Shown here: one piece after another, positions 1-8,807 of the stretch
How the letters are laid out: each line of letters opens with the position of its first letter
Numbering within the stretch: position 1 is the stretch's first letter
Source of the DNA: Shewanella sp. 10N.286.48.A6
GTDB taxonomy: Bacteria; Pseudomonadota; Gammaproteobacteria; Enterobacterales; Shewanellaceae
NCBI RefSeq assembly: GCF_002873135.1
Contig: NZ_MCVI01000029.1
Span: 1 to 64,000, forward strand
Reading direction: 5' to 3'
DNA length: 64,000 nt
Program-made: the position numbers and the translations under genes
The notes under the pieces: model-generated
What the model was told of the DNA's origin: nothing
What the model saw: the letters and a program-made list of their open reading frames with translations, nothing else
The model's database searches: none

Positions 1-86
1 ATTGGTGCAAGGGCTTTTTAAAAGTTTTTCGCATTATTTGCGATCTTTTTTATTAATCACACGTTACCCAGATTTTACCCCCAGTG

Positions 87-95
87 TTATCCACA
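87..95 (+). promoter_or_regulatory. Isolated consensus DnaA box
   Basis: The nonamer TTATCCACA matches the strict DnaA-box consensus. It lies downstream of secA near the window edge. No second perfect box was noticed beside it, so it could be a chance match or one element of a cluster that continues outside the window. Confidence 0.3.
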
Positions 96-140
96 AAAAC
101 ACTTGAGGCGACTGTTTTTTATACTATTTATTAGGTACAA

Positions 141-168
141 AAAAGGCAGCTAAAAATAGCTGCCTTTT
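141..168 (-). terminator. Rho-independent terminator of secA
   Basis: A 12-bp perfect stem (AAAAGGCAGCTA and its complement) has a 4-base loop and is followed on the minus strand by a run of T. It begins about 24 bases after the secA stop codon, so it ends the M23-secA transcription unit. The A/T-flanked stem could also work in the other direction. Confidence 0.85.
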
Positions 169-191
169 AAATTATTAAATATTGCGGTGTT

Positions 192-2912
192 TTAGGTCAG
201 TTTACCGTGACACTGCTTGTACTTCTTACCTGAGCCACATGGACAAGGGTCATTACGGCCAACTTTCTCACCGTCTCTAATCACAGTTCTTGGCGTTGCT
301 GCTTCAGCTTCTTTATTCTCTGTTAGCGATTCTGATGCTGCATGCTGGTATTCGCGTTGGATCTTGGCTTCTTCGTCACGACGACGCTGCTCCATATCAT
401 CAACATCTGATTGTGCTTGAACCTGTACCTTAGAGAGTACACTGATGACATCGTGTTTTAGTGACTCCAACATTTGTTGGAATAACTCAAATGATTCACG
501 TTTATACTCTTGCTTTGGATTCTTTTGTGCGTAACCACGTAAATGAATACCTTGGCGCAAGTGATCCATTGCTGCTAAATGCTCTTTCCACAGACCATCT
601 AATGTTTGTAGCATGACTGCTTTTTCGAACTGACGTAGCACTTGCTCACCAACCATCTGCTCTTTAGCTTTATATGCTTCGCTCCAGCTTGATACAATAC
701 GCTCACGTAAAGTTTCTTCGTGAAGGTCATCTTCTGTATCTAACCATTGTTGAATGGTTAGTTGAAGACCAAACTCTTGGGCAAGACGCTGCTCTAGACC
801 TGGTACGTCCCACAACTCTTCTACAGACTGCTGTGGAATATATTGATCAATCACACCACTAACGACATCTTGTTCAATATTTGAAATGGTGTCTTCAATG
901 CTTTCTGCGTCCATTAACTCATTGCGCTGAGAATAAACAACTTGGCGTTGATCGTTAGCGACATCATCATATTCAAGTAATTGCTTACGAATATCGAAGT
1001 TACGCGCTTCTACTTTACGTTGCGCATTTTCAATTGCACGAGATACCCAAGGATGTTCGATGGCTTCGCCTTCTTCCATACCCAGTTTTTTCATCATGCC
1101 TGATACTTTTTCAGATGCGAAGATACGCATTAAGCTATCTTCCATTGAAAGATAAAAGCGCGATGAACCCGCATCACCTTGACGGCCTGCACGACCACGA
1201 AGCTGATTATCGATACGACGTGACTCGTGACGCTCGGTGCCTAAAATGTGTAAACCACCCGAAGCAATAACTGCATCATGACGAACTTGCCATTCTGCTT
1301 TAATGCGAGCGATTTGATCTTCAGTTGGATCCTTTAATGCATCAACTTCAACTTTCCAGTTGCCACCTAACACGATATCGGTACCACGACCGGCCATGTT
1401 AGTTGCGATAGTCACTACTCCAGCGCTACCTGCTTGAGCAACAATGTCTGCTTCTTTTTCATGGAACTTGGCGTTCAATACTGAATGTGGGATCTTAGCT
1501 TGCTTTAATAAGGTCGCTAATAATTCTGATTGCTCGATTGATACCGTACCCACAAGCACAGGCTGACCACGTTCGCGACAACCTTTAATGTCTTCAATGA
1601 TGGCATTGTATTTTTCTGTTGCTGTAAGATAAACCAAATCAGGCATATCATTACGTACCATTGGCTTATTAGTTGGTACCACGACGGTATCAAGTCCATA
1701 AATATGTTGGAACTCGAATGCTTCAGTGTCAGCTGTACCTGTCATCCCTGCTAGCTTCTCATATTGACGGAAGTAGTTCTGGAATGTGATTGACGCTAAT
1801 GTTTGGTTTTCATTTTGAATGTTGACTGCTTCTTTTGCTTCAACAGCTTGATGTAAACCTTCTGACCAGCGACGACCTGGCATGGTACGGCCAGTATGTT
1901 CATCAACAATAATCACTTCACCGTCTTGAACAATGTAATCAACATCACGTTCAAATAAGGTATGCGCTCTTAATGCTGCATTTACGTGATGCAGTAATGA
2001 GATGTTAGCTGCTGAATACAGTGAATCACCTTCATTGAGCACACCTAGCTCAACTAACAGTAATTCAACTTTTTCTTGGCCACGCTCGGTAAAATGAACT
2101 TGTTTGGCTTTTTCATCGATACTGAAATCACCTTCACCAATCTCATCTTCTGTATCTTCTTTCTCTTGAACGATAAGGTTAGGAATAAGGGTGTTTACTT
2201 TGATATATAGCTCAGAGCTATTTTCTGCTGCACCAGAGATAATCAATGGTGTACGCGCTTCATCAATTAAGATTGAATCAACTTCATCAATCAGTGCGTA
2301 ATGCAGCGGACGTTGAACTCGCTCTTGAGGAGAGAACGCCATGTTGTCACGCAGGTAATCGAAACCAAACTCGTTGTTAGTCCCGTAGGTAATATCAGAG
2401 TTATACGCTTCTTTCTTTTCTGCTTGACCAAGGCCTGCCACGTTAATACCAACGCTAAGCCCTAGGAATTCAAATAATGGACGGTTATTTTCCGCATCAC
2501 GACGTGCAAGGTAATCATTCACGGTAATGACGTGGACGCCTTTACCGGTAATACCATTTAAATATGCAGGCAGAGTTGCGGTTAAGGTTTTACCTTCACC
2601 GGTTCTCATTTCAGCGATGCGGTTACTATCAAGTACCATACCACCGAGTAATTGCACATCGAAGTGGCGCATTTCGAAAACACGTTTAGATGCTTCACGC
2701 ACTGTGGCAAATACTTCTGCCATAAGCGCATCTAAGGTTTCACCATTTTCAATACGCTGACGGAACTCGTCTGTTTTTGCTTTTAGTTGTTCATCTGTCA
2801 GCTTTTCATATTCAGCTTCTAATGCATTAATTTTAGTTACAACTTTACCTAAACCTTTCAAGGTACGGTCGTTACGACTGCCGAATACTTTTGTCAGTAA
2901 TTTGCCTAACAT
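192..2912 (-). CDS. secA: SecA, preprotein translocase ATPase
   Basis: This is the motor ATPase that drives unfolded preproteins through SecYEG at the inner membrane. The 906-residue protein matches E. coli SecA along its whole length. It has the N-terminal [12 protein letters not shown] start, the Walker A stretch [14 protein letters not shown], the [15 protein letters not shown] helicase II region, the arginine-finger region [17 protein letters not shown], and a C-terminal zinc motif [13 protein letters not shown] that binds SecB and phospholipid. I chose the ATG at 2912 by homology. A GTG three codons upstream (2921) is closer to an AAGAGA element and is a possible alternative. The gene follows the M23 peptidase gene; no secM was recognised here. 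Confidence 0.97.
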   Translation of the reverse strand: MLGKLLTKVFGSRNDRTLKGLGKVVTKINALEAEYEKLTDEQLKAKTDEFRQRIENGETLDALMAEVFATVREASKRVFEMRHFDVQLLGGMVLDSNRIAEMRTGEGKTLTATLPAYLNGITGKGVHVITVNDYLARRDAENNRPLFEFLGLSVGINVAGLGQAEKKEAYNSDITYGTNNEFGFDYLRDNMAFSPQERVQRPLHYALIDEVDSILIDEARTPLIISGAAENSSELYIKVNTLIPNLIVQEKEDTEDEIGEGDFSIDEKAKQVHFTERGQEKVELLLVELGVLNEGDSLYSAANISLLHHVNAALRAHTLFERDVDYIVQDGEVIIVDEHTGRTMPGRRWSEGLHQAVEAKEAVNIQNENQTLASITFQNYFRQYEKLAGMTGTADTEAFEFQHIYGLDTVVVPTNKPMVRNDMPDLVYLTATEKYNAIIEDIKGCRERGQPVLVGTVSIEQSELLATLLKQAKIPHSVLNAKFHEKEADIVAQAGSAGVVTIATNMAGRGTDIVLGGNWKVEVDALKDPTEDQIARIKAEWQVRHDAVIASGGLHILGTERHESRRIDNQLRGRAGRQGDAGSSRFYLSMEDSLMRIFASEKVSGMMKKLGMEEGEAIEHPWVSRAIENAQRKVEARNFDIRKQLLEYDDVANDQRQVVYSQRNELMDAESIEDTISNIEQDVVSGVIDQYIPQQSVEELWDVPGLEQRLAQEFGLQLTIQQWLDTEDDLHEETLRERIVSSWSEAYKAKEQMVGEQVLRQFEKAVMLQTLDGLWKEHLAAMDHLRQGIHLRGYAQKNPKQEYKRESFELFQQMLESLKHDVISVLSKVQVQAQSDVDDMEQRRRDEEAKIQREYQHAASESLTENKEAEAATPRTVIRDGEKVGRNDPCPCGSGKKYKQCHGKLT

Positions 2913-2970
2913 CTTAATCACTTATCTCTTGTAGGTTGAGCTCAAATGAGCGACTTAACCGAAAATGTTA

Positions 2971-3870
2971 TTAACTCGCTTTGCGATAGACGAACTTTCT
3001 TGGATCTATTTGCTGTCCGTTTCGCAAAACTTCGTAATGCACGTGGGGACCAGTTGAACGGCCTGTGCTTCCCATACTGGCAATTTTATCGCCTTTGGCA
3101 ACGACGTCACCTAGGTTTACTGACATAGATTTGTTGTGTCCATAGCGGGTTCGAAGACCATTTCCATGATCAATTTCGACTAACCCACCATATCCAAGCA
3201 TATTTCCAGACCACGTTACTACACCTGCAGCAGTTGCAATAACATCGCCGCCTTCAGTGCCCGCAAAATCAATACCTTTATGCATTGTTCTACGACCATT
3301 AAAAGGGTCATTCCGTAAACCGTAGGGCGAAGATAACCAACCTTTTACGATTGGCCGCCCTGATATATAACGTTCTTCATCTATATGGAGATTAGTTGAC
3401 ACTGTTTCAAGTAGAGACAGCTGAACATTATTATTATCAATTCTTGATACCAACTGGGTCATATCATTTAACAGTTGGTTTATTTCCACGCCTGTGCCTA
3501 TTTCACTCAATCCTCCGACACCCACTTCTGTGGCAAAGTCGAATTGATCTTCGAGTAAATTATTTTCAGCAACTTGCTGACCGAGGGCTTCGAGGCGGGT
3601 AATTTTTGCTTGCATAGAGGCGACATGAGTCACCAATGTGGCTAATTGGGTTTCTGTTGCTTGTTTGAGGCTAATGACTTGCTGCTTTTGTTGCTCGCGC
3701 AACTTTTTATTTTCATCAACTTTGGTTTGTTGCTCAGCAAAACGATCGGCACTTTGTTGATAGATGCCGGTTCCCGCTACAACTAATAGGATAGGTAGAA
3801 GTAACCAACGCTTGCTAGGATGCCAGCGAGTTACTCCGTTTCGACCTTGGATAAAAACTGTTACACTCAT
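2971..3870 (-). CDS. M23-family (LytM) peptidase, membrane-anchored
   Basis: This is a predicted murein endopeptidase of 299 residues. It has a short cytoplasmic N-terminus, a single membrane segment at about residues 22-38, a coiled-coil region at about 40-105, and a C-terminal LytM domain. The zinc ligands are visible in HKGIDFAG (HxxxD) and in HVHYEV (HxH) near the C-terminus, so the enzyme looks catalytically intact rather than a degenerate EnvC/NlpD-type activator. It lies directly upstream of secA, in the position held by secM in E. coli, and is divergent from dciA with only 27 bases between start codons. The role in cell-wall growth is inferred from the domain and from the division-cluster context. 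Confidence 0.9.
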   Translation of the reverse strand: MSVTVFIQGRNGVTRWHPSKRWLLLPILLVVAGTGIYQQSADRFAEQQTKVDENKKLREQQKQQVISLKQATETQLATLVTHVASMQAKITRLEALGQQVAENNLLEDQFDFATEVGVGGLSEIGTGVEINQLLNDMTQLVSRIDNNNVQLSLLETVSTNLHIDEERYISGRPIVKGWLSSPYGLRNDPFNGRRTMHKGIDFAGTEGGDVIATAAGVVTWSGNMLGYGGLVEIDHGNGLRTRYGHNKSMSVNLGDVVAKGDKIASMGSTGRSTGPHVHYEVLRNGQQIDPRKFVYRKAS

Positions 3871-3897
3871 AGCCTAACTCAGCCATCTTATTATCAT

Positions 3898-4350
3898 ATG
3901 AAAAAGCCCCCGCAAGATCTCAGTAGCTTACTACATCAATCTGGACAATTACCGGCATTGGCTGAAAAAGCAGAACTATTAAATCAACTTAATAATTACG
4001 TAAAGCAGAGTTTAACAGGTCCTGTTGTTGAACAGCTTAAAGTCGCTAATCTTCGGCAGGGTGTTCTTGTAATTGAAACTACATCGGCTGCTTGGGCTGC
4101 TAGAATAAACTTCCAAAAGACCAAATTACTGCAACAACTTAAGGAAGAAACCCTTCCAATGCTTACCGCTATAGAGGTTAAAGTTAACCCAGGGTTAGCA
4201 ATATCACCAAGCAAAACCTCAACTAATTACGCAACTATTAGCCCTGTCGCGGCAGAACATTTACAAACGTTGGCTGATCATGTTGAAGGGTCACTAGGTG
4301 AAAAACTAAAACGGCTGGCTGCATTGGCCAGCCGTAATAGGCAATCTTAA
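3898..4350 (+). CDS. dciA: DciA-type DUF721 protein, predicted helicase-loading factor
   Basis: This is a 150-residue protein of the DUF721/DciA family. DciA is the ancestral bacterial factor that helps load the replicative helicase DnaB where DnaC is absent. The conserved KH-like part is visible as VVEQLKVANLRQGVLVIET followed by SAAWAARINF. I place the start at the ATG giving MKKPPQDLSS. The longer reading from 3820 would run antisense through the start of the M23 gene. It converges with lpxC, with only 5 bases between the stop codons. An inverted repeat overlaps its last codons. Confidence 0.85.
   Translation: MKKPPQDLSSLLHQSGQLPALAEKAELLNQLNNYVKQSLTGPVVEQLKVANLRQGVLVIETTSAAWAARINFQKTKLLQQLKEETLPMLTAIEVKVNPGLAISPSKTSTNYATISPVAAEHLQTLADHVEGSLGEKLKRLAALASRNRQS
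4311..4335 (+). repeat. Inverted repeat inside the 3' end of dciA
   Basis: The arms ACGGCTGGC and GCCAGCCGT (9 bp, perfect) flank a 7-base loop within the last codons of dciA. dciA and lpxC converge with almost no gap, so this GC-rich hairpin may act as a terminator placed inside coding sequence. No T run follows it on either strand, so intrinsic termination would be weak. Confidence 0.5.
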
Positions 4351-4355
4351 CTATA

Positions 4356-5276
4356 TTATGCGAAAGACGCTGCGCCGGGTACCATAAAGCTTAACGGTAC
4401 ATCGACTTCATTTTCAAAGCTGACTAACTCCCACGCTTCTTGTTGGGCTAATAACGCTCTAACCAATTGGTTATTTAAAGCATGACCCGTTTTATACGCA
4501 CAGAACTCACCAACAATGGCATGCCCTGCGACATATAAATCACCAAAAGCATCAAGAATTTTGTGCTTAACAAATTCGTCCTCATAACGCAGACCATCAG
4601 GGTTAAGGACACGATATTCATCAAGCACGACGGCATTTTCCATGCTGCCACCCAGTGCTAAGTTATTGGCTCGAAGATATTCAATATCTCGCATAAAACC
4701 AAATGTTCTTGCACGGCTGATATCTTTCACAAATGCAGATGTTGAAAAATCCATAACCATATGCTGTTGACTACGAGAGATTTCTGGGTGATTAAAGTCG
4801 ATTTTAAAATCCACTCTAAAGCCTTTAAATGGCTTTAACTCTGCCCATTTATCGCCGTCTTCAACACGCACAGTTTTATTGATTTTGATATATTTTTTAG
4901 CGACTGCTTGCTCTTTAATACCTGCACTTTGCAGTAAAAAAACAAACGGACTTGCACTGCCATCCATAATCGGGATTTCAGGAGCATCAACTTCAATAAC
5001 TGCGTTATCAATGCCAAGGCCTGCAAGTGCTGCAAATAAATGTTCGATAGTTGAAATGCGAACACCTTCATCATTAACTAATGCCGTACACATAGTTGTT
5101 TCACGCACAAGATGAGCCTTAGCAGGAATTTCCACTGCAGGGCTTAAATCTGTACGACGAAGTACGATACCAGTATTGACAGGTGCGGGCATAATGCACA
5201 GAGTGACCTTGTTGCCGGAATGAAGCCCGACACCAGTACTCTTCACCATCTTTTGAACAGTTCTTTGAAAAATCAT
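4356..5276 (-). CDS. lpxC: LpxC, UDP-3-O-acyl-GlcNAc deacetylase
   Basis: LpxC is the zinc deacetylase that commits precursor to lipid A synthesis. The 306-residue length is normal. The expected residues are all present: E78 and H79 in STIEHL, H238 and D242 in [12 protein letters not shown], and catalytic H265 in YKTGHALNN. It follows ftsZ at the end of the division cluster, as in enterics. The 210-base gap to ftsZ with a possible weak terminator suggests that lpxC has its own promoter as well. The C-terminus ends in small hydrophobic residues (GAASFA), which in E. coli LpxC forms the FtsH degradation signal. Whether that holds here is inference. Confidence 0.98.
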   Translation of the reverse strand: MIFQRTVQKMVKSTGVGLHSGNKVTLCIMPAPVNTGIVLRRTDLSPAVEIPAKAHLVRETTMCTALVNDEGVRISTIEHLFAALAGLGIDNAVIEVDAPEIPIMDGSASPFVFLLQSAGIKEQAVAKKYIKINKTVRVEDGDKWAELKPFKGFRVDFKIDFNHPEISRSQQHMVMDFSTSAFVKDISRARTFGFMRDIEYLRANNLALGGSMENAVVLDEYRVLNPDGLRYEDEFVKHKILDAFGDLYVAGHAIVGEFCAYKTGHALNNQLVRALLAQQEAWELVSFENEVDVPLSFMVPGAASFA

Positions 5277-5381
5277 TCAGTTACCCGTTTTAATCACTTT
5301 AAAATAAACATTCATGCGCTATATATACTGAGTTTACCCAGCAAGCTGAGGCGGTATACTACCATAAAATTGCCTTTTCAC

Positions 5382-5406
5382 AAAAAAAGTACCATTTAGT
5401 GGTTTT
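5382..5406 (-). terminator. Possible weak terminator between ftsZ and lpxC
   Basis: A short imperfect hairpin (ACCA with TGGT, extended by A/T pairs across a two-base bulge) is followed on the minus strand by seven T residues. It sits about 80 bases past the ftsZ stop. It may reduce rather than end read-through into lpxC. Confidence 0.35.
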
Positions 5407-5486
5407 TAATACGCCTCTACTTACACAAGCAACATTTTATCAACATCTTATGCATTCAACATTCTAACTTTACTACCAAACTGTAA

Positions 5487-6665
5487 TTAATCAGCTTGTT
5501 TACGTAAAAATGCTGGGATATCTAAATAGTCACCATCTGCGCGAGCTGTTGGCTGTGCTACTGGTTGCTGAGCAGGAACAGCATTACCTGTTGGTGCAAC
5601 ATAATTTGTTGCCGCAACTTGCTCTTCAACTGGCTCAGCTTTAACTTCAATTGGTGCAGGCTCTGGGCGTGAAACTGGTTTTGTCACTAATTGAATATCA
5701 GGCTTTTTCTCTGCGCCGATACCTGTAGCAACTACAGTTACGCGTAGCTCTTCGCTCATTTCAGGATCAATTACTGCACCGACTACTACTGTTGCGTTAT
5801 CAGATGCATAAGCTTTAACGTGGTTACCCACTGTTTCTAGCTCTTCAATACTGATATCTAAACCAGCGGTGATATTCACCAATACGCCACGAGCGCCAGC
5901 AAGATCAATATCTTCTAGTAATGGACTAGCCACAGCAGCTTCTGCCGCTTCTTCAGCGCGATCATCACCAGTTGCAACGCCTGTACCCATCATGGCATTA
6001 CCCATTTCAGACATAACCGTTTTAACGTCGGCGAAATCCACGTTGATTAAACCAGGACGAGTAATTAACTCAGCAATACCCTGCACTGCGCCTAGCAATA
6101 CGTTATTAGCTGCAGCAAATGCATCTAATAATGATGTACCACGGCCCAATACTTTCAATAACTTTTCGTTAGGTATAGTAATCAATGAATCAACATGCTT
6201 TGCCAGCTCTGCAATACCTTGCTCAGCAAATAACATGCGTTTTTTGCCTTCAAATGGAAAAGGCTTTGTGACTACAGCAACGGTTAAAATGCCTTCTTCA
6301 CGGGCAATTTCAGCCACAACAGGGGCTGCACCAGTACCGGTACCACCGCCCATACCTGCGGCAATAAAGATCATGTCAGATCCTTTGATTGCTGCACGAA
6401 TGTTTTCTTTATCTTCTTCTGCCGCTTGACGACCAACATCAGGGTTTGCTCCAGCACCTAAACCTTTGGTGACATCACGCCCCAATTGAATAGTTGAACC
6501 AGCACCTGACTTACGTAATGCCTGAGCATCCGTGTTAGTTACGATAAATTCAACACCTTCGATGCTGTGCTTTACCATATGTTCGACTGCGTTACCGCCG
6601 CCACCACCGACGCCGATGACTTTAATCACCGCTTCGTCGTTATGAGTGTCCATGATCTCAAACAT
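5487..6665 (-). CDS. ftsZ: FtsZ, tubulin-like division GTPase
   Basis: FtsZ polymerises at midcell into the Z ring. The 392-residue protein shows the GTP-binding GGGTGTG motif at residues 106-112, an N-terminal VIGVGGGGGNAV nucleotide loop and the T7 synergy region around NVDFADVKTVM. A proline/alanine-rich linker follows (about 320-375). The C-terminal peptide DYLDIPAFLRKQAD is the conserved docking site for FtsA, ZipA and SlmA. It lies 26 bases downstream of ftsA. The slmA gene for a Z-ring antagonist is also in this window, at 40.5 kb. Confidence 0.99.
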   Translation of the reverse strand: MFEIMDTHNDEAVIKVIGVGGGGGNAVEHMVKHSIEGVEFIVTNTDAQALRKSGAGSTIQLGRDVTKGLGAGANPDVGRQAAEEDKENIRAAIKGSDMIFIAAGMGGGTGTGAAPVVAEIAREEGILTVAVVTKPFPFEGKKRMLFAEQGIAELAKHVDSLITIPNEKLLKVLGRGTSLLDAFAAANNVLLGAVQGIAELITRPGLINVDFADVKTVMSEMGNAMMGTGVATGDDRAEEAAEAAVASPLLEDIDLAGARGVLVNITAGLDISIEELETVGNHVKAYASDNATVVVGAVIDPEMSEELRVTVVATGIGAEKKPDIQLVTKPVSRPEPAPIEVKAEPVEEQVAATNYVAPTGNAVPAQQPVAQPTARADGDYLDIPAFLRKQAD

Positions 6666-6691
6666 AGTCTGATCTCCGTTTGTCTGCGTTA

Positions 6692-7927
6692 TTAAAATTC
6701 ACCCTTAAACCAGCTTTTGACCCGATTCAAAAGACTGGTAACCCCTTGACGTTCAGGACGTTCGAACTGACGTTCGATTACGCGTCTGGCGCCGTAATGA
6801 AGCAAACCTATTCCTGTAGCGTAAATAGGTTGATCTACATATTCATTTAATCCTTTAACTGGTAGCGGTGATGCAACCCTTACTGGCATGCCAAATGTTG
6901 CTTCAGCAATATCCACCGCGCCGGTAATCATTGATGTACCGCCTGTTAACACGATCCCTGCAGCAATTTGATCTTCTAAACCACTGTCAGTTAATTCTTT
7001 AAGCACTAATTCAAATAGCTCTTGATACCTTGGCTCGACAACCTCTGCTAACGTATGACGTGACATACTGCGAGAAGGTCTGCCACCAACTGAGGGGACT
7101 TCAATGCTATCTTCGCGACTAACCATAGCGCTTCTGGCGCTGGCAAACTGTACTTTGATTTGCTCTGCATGGGTCAGCGGTGTTCTAAATATTTTAGCTA
7201 TGTCACTACTGACTTGATTGCCTGCGACTGATATCACTGCGCAATGCCTTAGTGCACCGTTGGTATAAACCGCAATATCTGTGGTGCCACCACCGATATC
7301 AACAATACACACGCCTAAATCTTTTTCATCATTGGTCAGCACTGAGTCAGCTGATGCAATACCTGCAAACACCAAGTCATCAACAGTTAGGCCGCAGCGC
7401 TCAACGCTCTTAGTAATATTTTTCGCCATGTCGTTAGCACAAGTAACGATGTGCGCTTTGGCTTCCATTCGCATACCCGACATACCAATTGGGCTTTTTA
7501 TCCCGTCTTGAACGTCAATTGAGTATTCCTGTGGTAACACATGCAAAATTCTTCGCTCTGTCGGGATTTTCACCGAACGAGCTGTATGGATGACATTGTC
7601 CACATCTTCTTGGGTAACTTCTTCGTCATTAATTGACACCATGCCGTTTTCGTTTTGGCAGGCGATATGTTTACCTGAAATACTTAAATACACTGATGAT
7701 ACTTGGCAATCGGCCATCAATTCAGCTTGGTCTAATGCACGTTGTACACTTCTTACAATCGAATCCAGATCATTTACGCCGCCCTTGTCCATACCACGAG
7801 AAGGGTGATTACCTAAACCAACCACGCTTATCTCGCCATCTGGCAGTACTTCGCCAATAATAACTGCGACCTTAGATGTACCGATATCTAAGCCTACGAT
7901 AAGATTTCTTTCCTGATTCTTGGTCAT
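6692..7927 (-). CDS. ftsA: FtsA, actin-like Z-ring tether
   Basis: FtsA anchors FtsZ to the inner membrane and recruits later division proteins. The 411-residue sequence has actin-type phosphate loops (LIVGLDIGTSKVAVIIGE near the N-terminus, and CIVDIGGGTTDIAVY). The C-terminus SLLNRVKSWFKGEF forms the amphipathic membrane-targeting helix. The start codon overlaps the ftsQ stop codon by one base, which suggests translational coupling. Confidence 0.98.
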   Translation of the reverse strand: MTKNQERNLIVGLDIGTSKVAVIIGEVLPDGEISVVGLGNHPSRGMDKGGVNDLDSIVRSVQRALDQAELMADCQVSSVYLSISGKHIACQNENGMVSINDEEVTQEDVDNVIHTARSVKIPTERRILHVLPQEYSIDVQDGIKSPIGMSGMRMEAKAHIVTCANDMAKNITKSVERCGLTVDDLVFAGIASADSVLTNDEKDLGVCIVDIGGGTTDIAVYTNGALRHCAVISVAGNQVSSDIAKIFRTPLTHAEQIKVQFASARSAMVSREDSIEVPSVGGRPSRSMSRHTLAEVVEPRYQELFELVLKELTDSGLEDQIAAGIVLTGGTSMITGAVDIAEATFGMPVRVASPLPVKGLNEYVDQPIYATGIGLLHYGARRVIERQFERPERQGVTSLLNRVKSWFKGEF

Positions 7928-8694
7928 TAATGTCGACTCTCTGTTTTAGTATCATCCCAGCCAACTGCGACACCTGTGTCATAGCGCAAATCAATTGTCG
8001 CTATTGGCTTTTTATTTTGTATTATTTCAGGGTAAACATTTATAAATCTTTGTATTCTCGACATCTTATCTTCTCGACCTAATTCAAGAAGAATGCCGTT
8101 ATCTAATGTTGCATGCCAAGCATGGCGTGGGCTTAAACTTAAACTTGCTAAGGTAAAGCCATTAATACTTAATAAATCTGCTAATTGCTGATAGCTAGTT
8201 AACACTTCAGCTGACATATCCTCAGGACCTGACAACATAGGCAAGGCATTAATCATGGGATGGGCCTGGGCTTTAAACGCTTCACCGTCCACATTAAGCC
8301 AATCATTGCCATTCCAATGCGCTACCGCTTGTTGCTCTTGCAAGTTCACTTTCAACTTAGCTGGCCATTCGCGTCTGACTGAGGCGCGATATACCCAAGG
8401 TAAAGCCTCTAAAGCGTGCTGCACTTCAACCACATCGGCACTAAAAAAGCTGCTCTGCATCAAGGCCTGTAGCGCCGCTTGAATATCTGCGTCACTGGTA
8501 TATAAACGCTCGCCGTGAATTGCTACGGCCTCAATGGGCAAGGCATCTGCATCATTAAGCAGCGTATTTAACTTTAAACTGGCCCAGACAATGGTCATTA
8601 ACACCATGAGCAAAAACAATAACCCGGTATACAAGTACCAGTTGATTTCACTCAAATGGCTTCGTAACTGACGGGCTTTATCACTCCACGCCAC
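7927..8694 (-). CDS. ftsQ: FtsQ, divisome bitopic membrane protein
   Basis: FtsQ bridges early and late divisome proteins and binds FtsB and FtsL. A membrane segment (LYTGLLFLLMVLMTIVWASL) is followed by a POTRA-like domain beginning at PIEAVAIHGERLYTSDADI and a beta domain. I chose the GTG at 8694 (MAWSDKARQ), which has a GGAG element 11 bases upstream. A longer reading from TTG at 8739 has no ribosome-binding site and would begin at the likely transcription start of the consensus -10 at 8746. Unlike E. coli, no ddl gene lies between murC and ftsQ. Confidence 0.9.
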   Translation of the reverse strand: MAWSDKARQLRSHLSEINWYLYTGLLFLLMVLMTIVWASLKLNTLLNDADALPIEAVAIHGERLYTSDADIQAALQALMQSSFFSADVVEVQHALEALPWVYRASVRREWPAKLKVNLQEQQAVAHWNGNDWLNVDGEAFKAQAHPMINALPMLSGPEDMSAEVLTSYQQLADLLSINGFTLASLSLSPRHAWHATLDNGILLELGREDKMSRIQRFINVYPEIIQNKKPIATIDLRYDTGVAVGWDDTKTESRH

Positions 8695-8745
8695 GGTTAC
8701 TGTAACTCCACAATGTACAATGTCACTTTCATTGGCCAATTTACC

Positions 8746-8751
8746 ATTATA
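8746..8751 (-). promoter_or_regulatory. Probable internal promoter for ftsQAZ (-10)
   Basis: A perfect TATAAT lies on the minus strand in the 68-base murC-ftsQ gap. The matching -35 (TTTATT, 17-bp spacer) is poor. An extra ftsQAZ promoter is known in this part of the cluster in E. coli. The predicted transcription start would be near 8738. Confidence 0.4.
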
Positions 8752-8762
8752 TCTAGCATACC

Positions 8763-8791
8763 GATTGTAATAAAGTATCTATTTTACAATC
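8763..8791. repeat. Inverted repeat upstream of the ftsQ promoter
   Basis: Perfect 8-bp arms GATTGTAA and TTACAATC are separated by 13 bases. The repeat sits just downstream of the murC stop and just upstream of the ftsQ -10. It could be an operator for the ftsQAZ promoter or a hairpin at the end of the murC message. Confidence 0.45.
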
Positions 8792-8807
8792 ATTTATAGT
8801 GCAAAAA

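Noticed and set aside
5869..6429. Long open frame on the plus strand opposite ftsZ (186 codons)
   Set aside because: It runs antisense within the conserved ftsZ gene, has a low-complexity Ala/Ser-rich translation and no family match. It is a by-product of ftsZ codon usage.
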